Below are positions 45,702-53,398 of a stretch of DNA of 64,000 bases, one piece after another (positions within the stretch are counted from its first letter, which is position 1; every line of letters begins with the position of its first letter). Below the pieces are notes generated by a model. The model saw only the letters and a program-made list of their open reading frames with translations, did no database searches and had not been told where the DNA came from. The position numbers and the translations under genes are program-made. This stretch comes from Solimonas marina (lineage in GTDB: Bacteria > Pseudomonadota > Gammaproteobacteria > Nevskiales > Nevskiaceae), in the NCBI RefSeq assembly GCF_012241385.1, contig NZ_JAAVXB010000001.1, positions 186,001-250,000 on the forward strand, read 5' to 3'.

Positions 45702-47408
45702 CTACTGACGCTGGTCCGCCGTCGCTTCGCGCGTCTTCTTGAACGCGACGCCGTCGTTCCAGGTCGGCCACTCGCGCGAGTTCGCGAGCTTCTTGCCGAT
45801 GTCGTAGAACACGTCGACGTCCTGCGCGGCGCCGCGCAGATCCCAGTCCTTGCTCCAGGTGTCGCAGGTCTGGTGGTAGCACTTCATGTACGCGTCCAGC
45901 CACTTCTGACCGGCCTGCTTGCCGCCGTCGACGAGGTCCGGCGCGCCGCCCAGCGCCATCAGCAGCAGCGACGGTACGCCCTGCTTGGCCAGCGAGAAGT
46001 GGTCGGCGCGATAGAACAGACCGCGCTCGACGAAGGTTTCCGGCTCGACGGTGCGGCCCTGCGCTTCGGCGGCCTGCTTCATGTAGCCGTCGAGCGACGA
46101 ATTGCCCATGCCGACTTCGACGACGTTCTTCGCCGGGCCGGCGGTCTGCAGGATGTCCATCGTCATGTCGGCGACGGTCTTGGCAATCGGGTAGACCGGA
46201 TGCGTGGCGTAGTACTCGGAACCGAGCAGGCCGCGTTCCTCGGCGGTCCAGATCGCGAAGACCACGGTGCGATCCGGCTGCGGCGCGGCCTTGAACAGGC
46301 GCGCCAGCTCGAGCACGCCGGCATCGCCGAGGCCGTCGTCGTTGGCACCGGCGCGGATCGTGCGGCCCTGCGCGTCCGCGGCGCCGACGCCATAGGCATC
46401 CCAGTGCGCGCCGTAGAGGATGGTTTCGTCGGGGTGGGTCTTGCCCGGCAGCTTGGCGATGACGTTCTGGCTCTGCACGGTCGTCGACGTCACCGGCAGG
46501 TCGGCGGTCAGCGTCATGCCCTTGAGCGCCACCGGCTGGAATTTGGCGGACCGCGCTTCGACGCGCAGCTTGTCGAGGTCCAGACCAGCGGCCTTGAACA
46601 GCGCATCCGACTGCTCGTGGCTGAGCCAGCCCTGCAGCGGAATGCCCTCGTCGCCCTTGGCGCGGACGATGTCGGAATTGGCGCCCTGATTGGCGGCGAC
46701 GGTCTGCCACGGATAACCGGCGGCATCGGTGTCATGCACGATCAGCGCGGCCACCGCGCCGCGGCGCGCGGCCTCGGCGAACTTGTAGGTCCAGCGGCCG
46801 TAGTAGGTCATGCGCTTGCCGCCGAACTTGCCGTCCGCGTCGTCGCTCGGCTGCGCCTTGAAGTCCGGGTCGTTGACCAGATAGACAGCGACCTTGCCGT
46901 GCAGGTCGACGTTCTTGTAGTCGTTCCAGCCGACGTCCGGCGCGTCGACGCCGTAGCCGACGAACACCATCGGCGCGTTCTTGATGTCGATGTGACTGTC
47001 CGGGCGCACGGTGGTGACGCTGACGTTGTCGCCCTGCGTCAACGTGATCGGCTTGGCGCCCCGGTCGTCGATGACCAGCGTGCCCTTGCCGATCTGCGTG
47101 TTGATCAGCGGCACTTTCTGCGTGTACTGGCCGTCCGGACCGCCCGGCTCCAGCCCCATGGCCTTGAAGCGCTGAACCAGATAGTCGACCGTCTTGGTCT
47201 CGCCCGGCGTGCCCGGCGCGCGGCCTTCGAACGGGTCGGACGCGAGCGTCTTGACCGTGTCCGACATCTGCTGCGGGTCAGCCTGCGTCTTCACGTCGGC
47301 CTGGGTGTCCGCCGCTTTTGCCGCGGCGCCGTTGTCGGTCTTGTGCGAGCAGCCGGCGCTGAGCAGCAACAGCGACGCGGCACCGAGAGCAGTGAGGGTT
47401 CTGATCAT
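45702..47408 (-). CDS. M28 family metallopeptidase (copy 2)
   Basis: 568-residue lipoprotein (lipobox LLSAGC). Same architecture as copy 1: PA insertion (VFVGYGVDAPDVGWNDYKN), LYGAHWDAYG, GANDDGLGDAGVLELAR, FAIWTAEERGLLGSEYYATHP, DMTMDILQTAG and FYRADHFSLA. All expected zinc ligands and the catalytic Glu are present in both copies, so both should be active. Divergence is concentrated in linkers and surface positions. The start ATG at 47408 begins the lipoprotein signal. Confidence 0.93.
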   Translation of the reverse strand: MIRTLTALGAASLLLLSAGCSHKTDNGAAAKAADTQADVKTQADPQQMSDTVKTLASDPFEGRAPGTPGETKTVDYLVQRFKAMGLEPGGPDGQYTQKVPLINTQIGKGTLVIDDRGAKPITLTQGDNVSVTTVRPDSHIDIKNAPMVFVGYGVDAPDVGWNDYKNVDLHGKVAVYLVNDPDFKAQPSDDADGKFGGKRMTYYGRWTYKFAEAARRGAVAALIVHDTDAAGYPWQTVAANQGANSDIVRAKGDEGIPLQGWLSHEQSDALFKAAGLDLDKLRVEARSAKFQPVALKGMTLTADLPVTSTTVQSQNVIAKLPGKTHPDETILYGAHWDAYGVGAADAQGRTIRAGANDDGLGDAGVLELARLFKAAPQPDRTVVFAIWTAEERGLLGSEYYATHPVYPIAKTVADMTMDILQTAGPAKNVVEVGMGNSSLDGYMKQAAEAQGRTVEPETFVERGLFYRADHFSLAKQGVPSLLLMALGGAPDLVDGGKQAGQKWLDAYMKCYHQTCDTWSKDWDLRGAAQDVDVFYDIGKKLANSREWPTWNDGVAFKKTREATADQRQ

Positions 47409-47602
47409 GTTCTGGCCTGCCTGGGATCTGTCCGCGGCCCCGGCGCGAGGCGGGAGCCGGACGTGAATGAATGCGCCGTCGCGGGCCAGCCTGCCGGCGC
47501 CGCGCGGTGCGATGGCCGTTACTCTAACGGAGCGCGCCCGCGCATTCGAACCACCACGGCCGTCGCATCACGATGAACGGCCGGCTGCATGCCAACGAAA
47601 AC

Positions 47603-48019
47603 ATGAACAAACAGGCGATTCTGCGCGACTTCATCGAAACGGTCTGGAATCAAGGAAAGATCGACGCCATCCCCGACTTCATCGCCGCGCAGTACCACAT
47701 CGAACACGACCCCGGCGATCCCTGGGACGGCCAGCGGCTCGACGTCGCCGGTTTCCAGAACCGCGTGGCGCAATCGCGCGCGCCGGTGCCCGACCAGTGC
47801 TTCGACATTCAGGCGCTTTTCGACAGCGACGACAGCGTCTGCATGACCTGGCTGTGGCACGGCACGCACCTCGGCGAGATCGCCGGCATCCCGCCGTCCG
47901 GCAAGACCCTGCGCATGTCCGGCGCCACCGTCTACCGCTTCGACGGCCAGCGCATCAGCGGCCACTGGCAGGTCGCCGACCGCCTTGGCGTGTTCCAGCA
48001 GCTGCAGGCGAATCGCTGA
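47603..48019 (+). CDS. SnoaL-like ester cyclase family protein
   Basis: 138 residues, NTF2-like cone fold. Characteristic sequence: AILRDFIETVWNQGKIDAIPDFIAAQY at the start, WLWHGTHLGEIAGIPPSGK in the middle, and VYRFDGQRISGHWQVADRLGVFQQL at the end. Related to polyketide cyclase-like proteins, most of unknown substrate. An in-frame ATG at 47573 would add 10 residues; 47603 matches the usual family start. Tail-to-tail with the acyltransferase gene, 1-base gap. Confidence 0.87.
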   Translation: MNKQAILRDFIETVWNQGKIDAIPDFIAAQYHIEHDPGDPWDGQRLDVAGFQNRVAQSRAPVPDQCFDIQALFDSDDSVCMTWLWHGTHLGEIAGIPPSGKTLRMSGATVYRFDGQRISGHWQVADRLGVFQQLQANR

Positions 48020-48020
48020 A

Positions 48021-48644
48021 TCAGGCGGCGAAGCTTTCGCGTGCCACCCACGCACCGTTGGTGCGATCCGGCAGCACGCGGGGCGCAGGGCCGCTGTCCT
48101 GGATGCGACGGACCACGCGAGCGGGGTTGCCGGCGACGACGCTCATCGCCGGCACCGAGCGCGTGACGACGCTGCCGGCGGCGACGACGCTGCCGTAGCC
48201 GATGCGGACGCCGCGCAGGACGATGGCCTGAGCGCCGATCCAGACGTCGTCCTCGATCTGCACCGGGCGCGGCGTCGGCCGCTCGTGCCGGCGTGACGGC
48301 TCCAGGCGGTGCAGATCGCTGTCGAGAATCATGGCGCGATAACCGATGCGGCAGCGTCGGCCGATGCTGATGCGCTTGCTGGCGTTGATGATGACGCCGT
48401 GGTTGATCATGCTCGATTCGCCCAGCGTCACTTCGCCGCCCTTGTGGACGTGAATCTCACTGACGCCACTGCCGTGGTGAAAGCAGACCCGCGGCTCGAT
48501 CTGCAGCACGCCCGGCCCGCGGAACCAGACATTGCCGTAGAGCCGCACACCGGCGCCGACGCGGGCGTGTCGCAAATACAGCTTGGCTCTGAGGATGGCC
48601 AGCACCTCGACGGTGACGCGGGCCGCGTGCCTGAGCTTGTTCAT
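48021..48644 (-). CDS. hexapeptide-repeat (left-handed beta-helix) acyltransferase
   Basis: 207 residues. N-terminal amphipathic helix (AARVTVEVLAILRAKLYLRH) is followed by hexapeptide repeats (VGAGVRLYGNVWFRGPGVLQI, GRRCRIGYRAMILDSDLH, IEDDVWIGAQAIVLRGVRIGYGSVVAAGSVVTR) and the closing VVAGNPARVVRRI typical of O-acetyltransferases of the WbbJ/NodL type. Probably acetylates a polysaccharide or sugar nucleotide at the membrane face. AGGAG stands 7 bases upstream of the ATG at 48644. Confidence 0.9.
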   Translation of the reverse strand: MNKLRHAARVTVEVLAILRAKLYLRHARVGAGVRLYGNVWFRGPGVLQIEPRVCFHHGSGVSEIHVHKGGEVTLGESSMINHGVIINASKRISIGRRCRIGYRAMILDSDLHRLEPSRRHERPTPRPVQIEDDVWIGAQAIVLRGVRIGYGSVVAAGSVVTRSVPAMSVVAGNPARVVRRIQDSGPAPRVLPDRTNGAWVARESFAA

Positions 48645-48764
48645 GGCGCTTCTCCTGAAGCTGAGGACAAATCCCTGTCCGGTCCCGGAGATCGATTGTG
48701 TCGGCAACGCGGCGACGCGCGCACCGGCCATTGGTCGGGCATCGTGCCGATCGCCGGCGCGGAT

Positions 48765-49055
48765 TCAGGACTTTGGTCGCAACTGGCGGTGCAGCACGGC
48801 CTTGTCGACCGCCAGTTGCGCGATCAATCGGGTACAGCGCGCCAACGATTGCTGCAACTGGCGGTTCTGGACCTCGAGCTGCCGAAGACGATGCACGCCT
48901 TGCGTATCCAGGCCGGCGAATTTTCGACGCCAGGCGCGCAGTGTCGATCTGGAGATGCTCATCTCCCAGCAGACTTCCTTGTCCGGCCGGCCCAGCAGCA
49001 GCCGTCCCATCGCGCTCGCGATCTTTTCGTTCGTGTACCGTGCCTTCGTGTTCAT
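48765..49055 (-). CDS. orphan IS3-family OrfA-like HTH protein
   Basis: 96 residues. N-terminal helix-turn-helix with EVCWEMSISRSTLRAWRRKF, followed by RLRQLEVQNRQLQQ and LAVDKAVLHRQL, the leucine-zipper pattern of IS3/IS911 OrfA proteins. No OrfB (DDE integrase) lies on either side and no terminal inverted repeats are evident, so this is not an intact insertion sequence. It sits 16 bases behind mipA on the same strand with GGGGAA before its ATG. Either a relic or a domesticated DNA-binding protein. Confidence 0.7.
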   Translation of the reverse strand: MNTKARYTNEKIASAMGRLLLGRPDKEVCWEMSISRSTLRAWRRKFAGLDTQGVHRLRQLEVQNRQLQQSLARCTRLIAQLAVDKAVLHRQLRPKS

Positions 49056-49071
49056 CAGCCGTTCCCCGCCA

Positions 49072-49866
49072 CTAGAAACTGTGCGCGATGCCCAGAATCA
49101 CCTGCGCATAGCCGTGGGTATTGGCATCGAGCAACGGGCTGTCCTGTACATCACCCGGCAACGCCCGATATTCGACGCTGGCAATCAGATTCCAGTTGGA
49201 CCAGAAGCGGGTTCTGGCGGTGATGCCGATATGCGGCACCAGCGCCGCGCCCGGCCGATATTGCGGAACGCCACGCGCCACTTCCTTGTCGAGCGTGCCG
49301 TAGTAGTAGTTGGCGGTTTGCTTCGACAGCGCCGTCACGCCGAGTTCGGGCTCGATTACCCAACGACCGATCGGCAACGGGTACTCATAACTGAGATCGC
49401 TTTCGTAGCCGTCGCTGGTACCGGTGATGTCGGCCTTGAAACTCAGTTTCAGGCGACCGAGGTCGGTCAACCACGTGACGGCGGCACCGGCGTCGGCGCT
49501 GTCGCGCCGCTTCGACAGCAGCGCGCGATCGATGCCGTGCGCGGCCAGTTCGTCGACGCCGAAATCCTTGGGGTCGACACCGTCGAGCCGCGCCGAGACA
49601 AAGCCGTCGACACGAAAGTGCGCGCGCTTGAGCAGGTGATAGCCGAGCGACGTCCCACGCAGATAGACATGCTGGCCCTCGTAGTTGAGCAGCGGAATGA
49701 CGCGATAGTGATCGCTCTCGCCGGCATAGATGCCGGTGCGTACCGAGCCGCCGACTCCGAGTCCCCATTGCGCGCCGGGACTATCCTGCGACTGTGCGAA
49801 GACCGTTGCGGGCAGCAACGCGGTAGACAGCGTGACGCCGACGGCGGCAGCGGGAAACAGGCGCAT
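49072..49866 (-). CDS. MipA/OmpV family outer-membrane protein
   Basis: 264 residues from the ATG at 49866. Signal peptide RLFPAAAVGVTLSTALLPATVFA. Mature beta-barrel with MipA/OmpV hallmarks: WGLGVGGSVRTGIYAGESDHYRVIPLLNYEG near the N-terminus, YEYPLPIGRWVIEPELGV in the middle, and a final strand YAQVILGIAHSF ending in Phe. Family members scaffold murein synthesis enzymes or act as channels; OmpV-like proteins are often controlled by neighbouring two-component systems. Divergent from such a system here, with a PmrA-like box between. Confidence 0.9.
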   Translation of the reverse strand: MRLFPAAAVGVTLSTALLPATVFAQSQDSPGAQWGLGVGGSVRTGIYAGESDHYRVIPLLNYEGQHVYLRGTSLGYHLLKRAHFRVDGFVSARLDGVDPKDFGVDELAAHGIDRALLSKRRDSADAGAAVTWLTDLGRLKLSFKADITGTSDGYESDLSYEYPLPIGRWVIEPELGVTALSKQTANYYYGTLDKEVARGVPQYRPGAALVPHIGITARTRFWSNWNLIASVEYRALPGDVQDSPLLDANTHGYAQVILGIAHSF

Positions 49867-49911
49867 GGACAGTCCATCGTTTCGGGGGATCACCGCACTC
49901 TAGGAACGTGC

Positions 49912-49933
49912 TTTTAAGACGGTTTTAATGACG
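49912..49933. promoter_or_regulatory. PmrA/QseB-like response-regulator box
   Basis: Two head-to-tail copies of TTTTAA with an 11-base period (49912-49922 and 49923-49933). The core TTTAAG-N5-TTTAAT (49913-49929) fits the PmrA-box consensus YTTAAK-N5-YTTAAK exactly. It lies between mipA and the response regulator gene, suitably placed for mipA control and autoregulation. Confidence 0.72.
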
Positions 49934-49971
49934 TCTCGATAACGTGACCGCATGCACATGAACGGTGGCCA

Positions 49972-50640
49972 GTGGTGAGCCGGATTCTGCTGATCGAAGA
50001 CGATCCGATGCTGGGCGACGCCCTCAGCACGGCGCTGACCCAGGACGGCTGGGACATCACGCGCGCCGACGACGCCGACAGCGGTCGCCTGCAACTGCTG
50101 GCCGGCGGCTACGCGGCGGTCTTGCTTGATCTCGGCCTGCCGCGCGGCTCCGGGCTGGACCTGCTGCGCGAGATGCGCCGTGCGTCCGATGCGACGCCCG
50201 TGCTGATCGTGACCGCGCGCGACCGACTGAGCGATCGCATCCGCGGCCTCGACTTCGGCGCCGACGACTACATCACCAAGCCGTTCGAGGTCGACGAGCT
50301 GTGCGCGCGCCTGCGTGCCGCGGTGCGCCGCGGCCAGGGCCGCGTGACGCCGACATTGTCGTTTCTCGACGTGGTACTGGAACCCGATACACGCGCCGTG
50401 ACGCGGGCGGGCCGTCCGGTGCGGCTCAGCCTGCACGAGTTCCGCACGCTGTTGGCGCTGATGGAACGTCAGGGCCGCATCGTCACGCGAGAAACGCTGG
50501 AATCCTGCGTCTACGACGGCGACAGCGCCGTCGAGAGCAACACCATCGCCGTCTACATCCACGCGTTGCGGCGCAAACTCGGCGAGCGCTTCGTCACCAC
50601 CGTGCACGGCTTCGGCTACCGCGTCGGCGGCGACGAGTGA
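49972..50640 (+). CDS. OmpR/PhoB-family response regulator (QseB/PmrA-like)
   Basis: 222 residues. Receiver domain: RILLIEDDPMLGDAL (acidic pocket), VLLDLGLPRGSG (phosphoacceptor Asp), VLIVTARD (Thr) and DYITKPFEVDEL (Lys). C-terminal winged helix: EFRTLLALMERQGRIVTRETL and VESNTIAVYIHALRRKLG, ending VHGFGYRVG. The start is GTG at 49972; the nearby ATGs are out of frame. One-base overlap (TGATG) with the histidine kinase gene shows coupling. Probably binds the direct repeats at 49912-49933. Confidence 0.93.
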   Translation: MVSRILLIEDDPMLGDALSTALTQDGWDITRADDADSGRLQLLAGGYAAVLLDLGLPRGSGLDLLREMRRASDATPVLIVTARDRLSDRIRGLDFGADDYITKPFEVDELCARLRAAVRRGQGRVTPTLSFLDVVLEPDTRAVTRAGRPVRLSLHEFRTLLALMERQGRIVTRETLESCVYDGDSAVESNTIAVYIHALRRKLGERFVTTVHGFGYRVGGDE

Positions 50641-52031
50641 TGACGTTTCCGCCGTCGCTGCGCGCCAAGCTGATCGCGCTGCTGATCAGCACGTTGGTGG
50701 TCGGCTGGCTGATCTGGTTCGGCTGGCAGTATCACGAGATGGCCGACCAGCGCAGTGGCGAATGGGATCAATCGCTGCGCGCCACGGCGCAATACATCCT
50801 CAAGTCGATGCCGAGCGACGTCGACAGTGTGCTGTCGACGTCGCGGCTGCGCCTGCCGGACGATGCCGGCAAGCCGCCGGTCGGCCGCCCGGCGGTGCAC
50901 ATCGTGTTCCAGGTATGGAGTCTGCCGCGCAACGAGATCTTGATCGCCTCGCCGACGGCGCCGCGGACGCCGCTGGCGGCCGGGTTGAGCCGGGACGGCG
51001 CCAGCGACAGCGTGATCGACGGCGAACCGTGGCGCGTCTATTCGGTGACCGACGCCGAAGGCCGCGTCGAGGTGCAAGTCGGCGCGCGCGTCTTGCAACT
51101 GCGTGAGGATCTGACCGATGGGGTGCGGCGCAGCCTGACGGCGGCCGCGCTGTTTCTGGTGGGCCTGTCGCTCGCCATCTGGTGGGGCGTCAGCTGGGCA
51201 CTGCGCCCGATGCACCGCCTCAGCGGCGAGCTGGCGCGCCGTGACGCGCTGAACCTGACGCCGCTGCCGCTGACCGGCGTGCCGCGCGAGGTCCGGCCGT
51301 TCGTGGCGTCGTTCAATCAGCTGCTCGCGCGGCTGCAGCAGGCCGTCGACAACGAACGTCAGTTCAACGCCGACGTCGCGCATGAGCTGCGCACGCCGTT
51401 GGCGGCGCTGCTGACGCAGGTGCGCGTGGCGAGAACCACGACGCCGCAAGGTCCGATGCAGACGTCGCTGGAAAACATGACGCACGGCATGGAACGCCTG
51501 TCGCGCCTCGTGCAGCAGCTGCTCGACTCCGCGCGCGTCAGTGCGTCGCGCGACAGCCCCGAGTATCGGCAGATCGATCTGGCCGACATCGCGGCGATGG
51601 TGCCGCATGAATTCGGCACCACAGCCGCGCGCCGTGGGCAGGTAATTGCGGTATCGGCCGAAGCCGGCGCGATCATCCTCGGCAGCCTCGACGATGTCGA
51701 TATCCTGCTGCGCAATCTGATCGACAACGCGCTGCGTTACGGACGCGATGGCGGCCGGGTTGAGATCTCCTGCAGCGTTGTTCGCGACACCGTCGCGCTG
51801 CGTGTCGCCGACGACGGCCCCAGCGTGCCGGAGGCCGAGCGCGAGGACATCTTTCGCCGCTTCTATCGCGGCAGCGGCACGAAGCGCGCACACGGAAGCG
51901 GCATCGGCTTGTCGCTGGTGGCGCGCATCACCCAGTCGCATGGCGCGACGATCACGGTCGGACCGGGGTTGGGCGGCACCGGTCTCGGCATCTCCGTCAC
52001 CTTCCCCGCCGCGGTCGAGATGCGGCTCTGA
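50640..52031 (+). CDS. two-component sensor histidine kinase
   Basis: 463 residues. TM1 about 12-31, a periplasmic sensor region about 32-160, TM2 about 163-185, HAMP (LRPMHRLSGELARRDALNLT), H-box NADVAHELRTPLAALLT, N-box LLRNLIDNALRYGRDGG, G1 VADDGPSVP, F-box DIFRRFYRGSG and G2 GSGIGLSLV. QseC/PmrB-like organisation. It would phosphorylate the upstream regulator; the signal (often cationic peptides, metal or membrane stress in this group) is not known. Complete gene. Confidence 0.93.
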   Translation: MTFPPSLRAKLIALLISTLVVGWLIWFGWQYHEMADQRSGEWDQSLRATAQYILKSMPSDVDSVLSTSRLRLPDDAGKPPVGRPAVHIVFQVWSLPRNEILIASPTAPRTPLAAGLSRDGASDSVIDGEPWRVYSVTDAEGRVEVQVGARVLQLREDLTDGVRRSLTAAALFLVGLSLAIWWGVSWALRPMHRLSGELARRDALNLTPLPLTGVPREVRPFVASFNQLLARLQQAVDNERQFNADVAHELRTPLAALLTQVRVARTTTPQGPMQTSLENMTHGMERLSRLVQQLLDSARVSASRDSPEYRQIDLADIAAMVPHEFGTTAARRGQVIAVSAEAGAIILGSLDDVDILLRNLIDNALRYGRDGGRVEISCSVVRDTVALRVADDGPSVPEAEREDIFRRFYRGSGTKRAHGSGIGLSLVARITQSHGATITVGPGLGGTGLGISVTFPAAVEMRL

Positions 52032-52045
52032 ACGATACGCCGCGC

Positions 52046-53215
52046 TCAGGCGGCCGCGGCGCGGGTGATGCGATTGCGGCCTTCCGCTTTGCTTCGGTAC
52101 AGCGCGGCATCGGCCTGCGCAATCAGTTCGTCGACGCCTCGCGAGCCGCCGCCGACGGCGAGGCCGACACTGGTCGTAATGGAGATCATCTGCGACTCGA
52201 AGCGTGCCGGGGTGGCCGCCAGCGTCGTCCGCAGGGTCTCGGCCAGCTGCATGGCGTCTTCGGCCGTCGCGCCCGGCAGCGCCAGCACGAATTCTTCGCC
52301 GCCATGCCGGCCGAGCAGATGCGGCCGGCCCTCGACGCCGGCACGCATGACGGCCGCGAAGTGGCGCAGCACCGCATCGCCGGCGAGATGGCCGTAGCTG
52401 TCGTTGACGTTCTTGAAGTGGTCGAGATCGAAGATCATCAGCGCAAACGGCCGGCGCTGTTCGCGACAACCGGCCAACGCCTGCTGGCACTCGCCGAGCA
52501 TCGCCACCCGTGTCAGCAGACCGGTCAGGCCGTCGATGCGCGCCATGCGCCGCAGGTCGACCATCAGGCGTTCGACGATCAGCAACAGCAGCGCGAAGCA
52601 CTGCACCAGCGACAGCAACACACTGATGGTGTGGCTGACGGCGAGCGGCATGCCCAACTGCAGCAGCTGCTGACCGGCCTCGTGCATCGGCAGCACCAGG
52701 CGCACGACGTAGTTCAATCCATCGAGCGCAAAGGCCGCGGCGGCGAAGCGACAGCTGAAACGCACGTCGGACGGGCCGTGGCGCAGCAGCGTCCCGACGA
52801 TCCAGACGTCCCAGACGATGGCGGAAATGGCGTACAGCACGACGCGCGTACTGATGCTCGGCCAGAACACCGTAAAGACGAACAGGCCCAGCAACACCGC
52901 GGCCACCAGCAACAGCGGCATCCAGACCGGCCGCGGGCGGCCAACGTGAACGGCGACGCCCTGCAGCAGGAACAACATCGACAGCGTGAAACAACCATTG
53001 CCGATGAGGATGGCCGGCAGCTCCGGCAGGTGCCCGCGCAGCGAGAGGATGGCCGCGCCGGCCGGCACCAGCCACAGCGCGTACGACCACAGCCGCGCCA
53101 CGTCGCGGCGGCGCAGCACCAGCAGAATCAACGAAAATCCCGCCGCGATGCACAGGCTCTGAACGAAGCCGATGAAGACGACAGTGAAGGTATCCAGGTA
53201 CATCAACGAATCCAT
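52046..53215 (-). CDS. membrane GGDEF diguanylate cyclase
   Basis: 389 residues from the ATG at 53215. Six to seven transmembrane helices in the first 210 residues, then a GGDEF domain: RIDGLTGLLTR, MIFDLDHFKNVNDSYGHLAGD and the active-site RHGGEEFVLALP (GGEEF, functional). ADAALYRSKAEGRNRI closes the domain. An RxxD inhibitory site five residues before GGEEF is not evident (HLLGRHGGEEF). Synthesises cyclic di-GMP in response to a membrane-sensed cue. Convergent with the histidine kinase gene (14-base gap). Confidence 0.92.
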   Translation of the reverse strand: MDSLMYLDTFTVVFIGFVQSLCIAAGFSLILLVLRRRDVARLWSYALWLVPAGAAILSLRGHLPELPAILIGNGCFTLSMLFLLQGVAVHVGRPRPVWMPLLLVAAVLLGLFVFTVFWPSISTRVVLYAISAIVWDVWIVGTLLRHGPSDVRFSCRFAAAAFALDGLNYVVRLVLPMHEAGQQLLQLGMPLAVSHTISVLLSLVQCFALLLLIVERLMVDLRRMARIDGLTGLLTRVAMLGECQQALAGCREQRRPFALMIFDLDHFKNVNDSYGHLAGDAVLRHFAAVMRAGVEGRPHLLGRHGGEEFVLALPGATAEDAMQLAETLRTTLAATPARFESQMISITTSVGLAVGGGSRGVDELIAQADAALYRSKAEGRNRITRAAAA

Positions 53216-53398
53216 GTTCGCGGTACCGGCACGGACCGCGTGCGTGCCCTGAGCGCAAGGCCTCAGTCGCCGCGGCAAGCAGCATCGAGGCCGCGCTCAG
53301 GGTAACGGTCCGCGCCGGTGGTGGCGTTCAGGCGCTGCCGTACGGGCATTTCCGGACTACGAACGGCGGGCTTTCCTGAAATGACGGCTGAGCGCGCG

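Noticed and set aside
48645-49071. Complete IS3-family insertion sequence
   Set aside because: Only an OrfA-like gene is present; there is no OrfB, no programmed frameshift region and no terminal inverted repeats.
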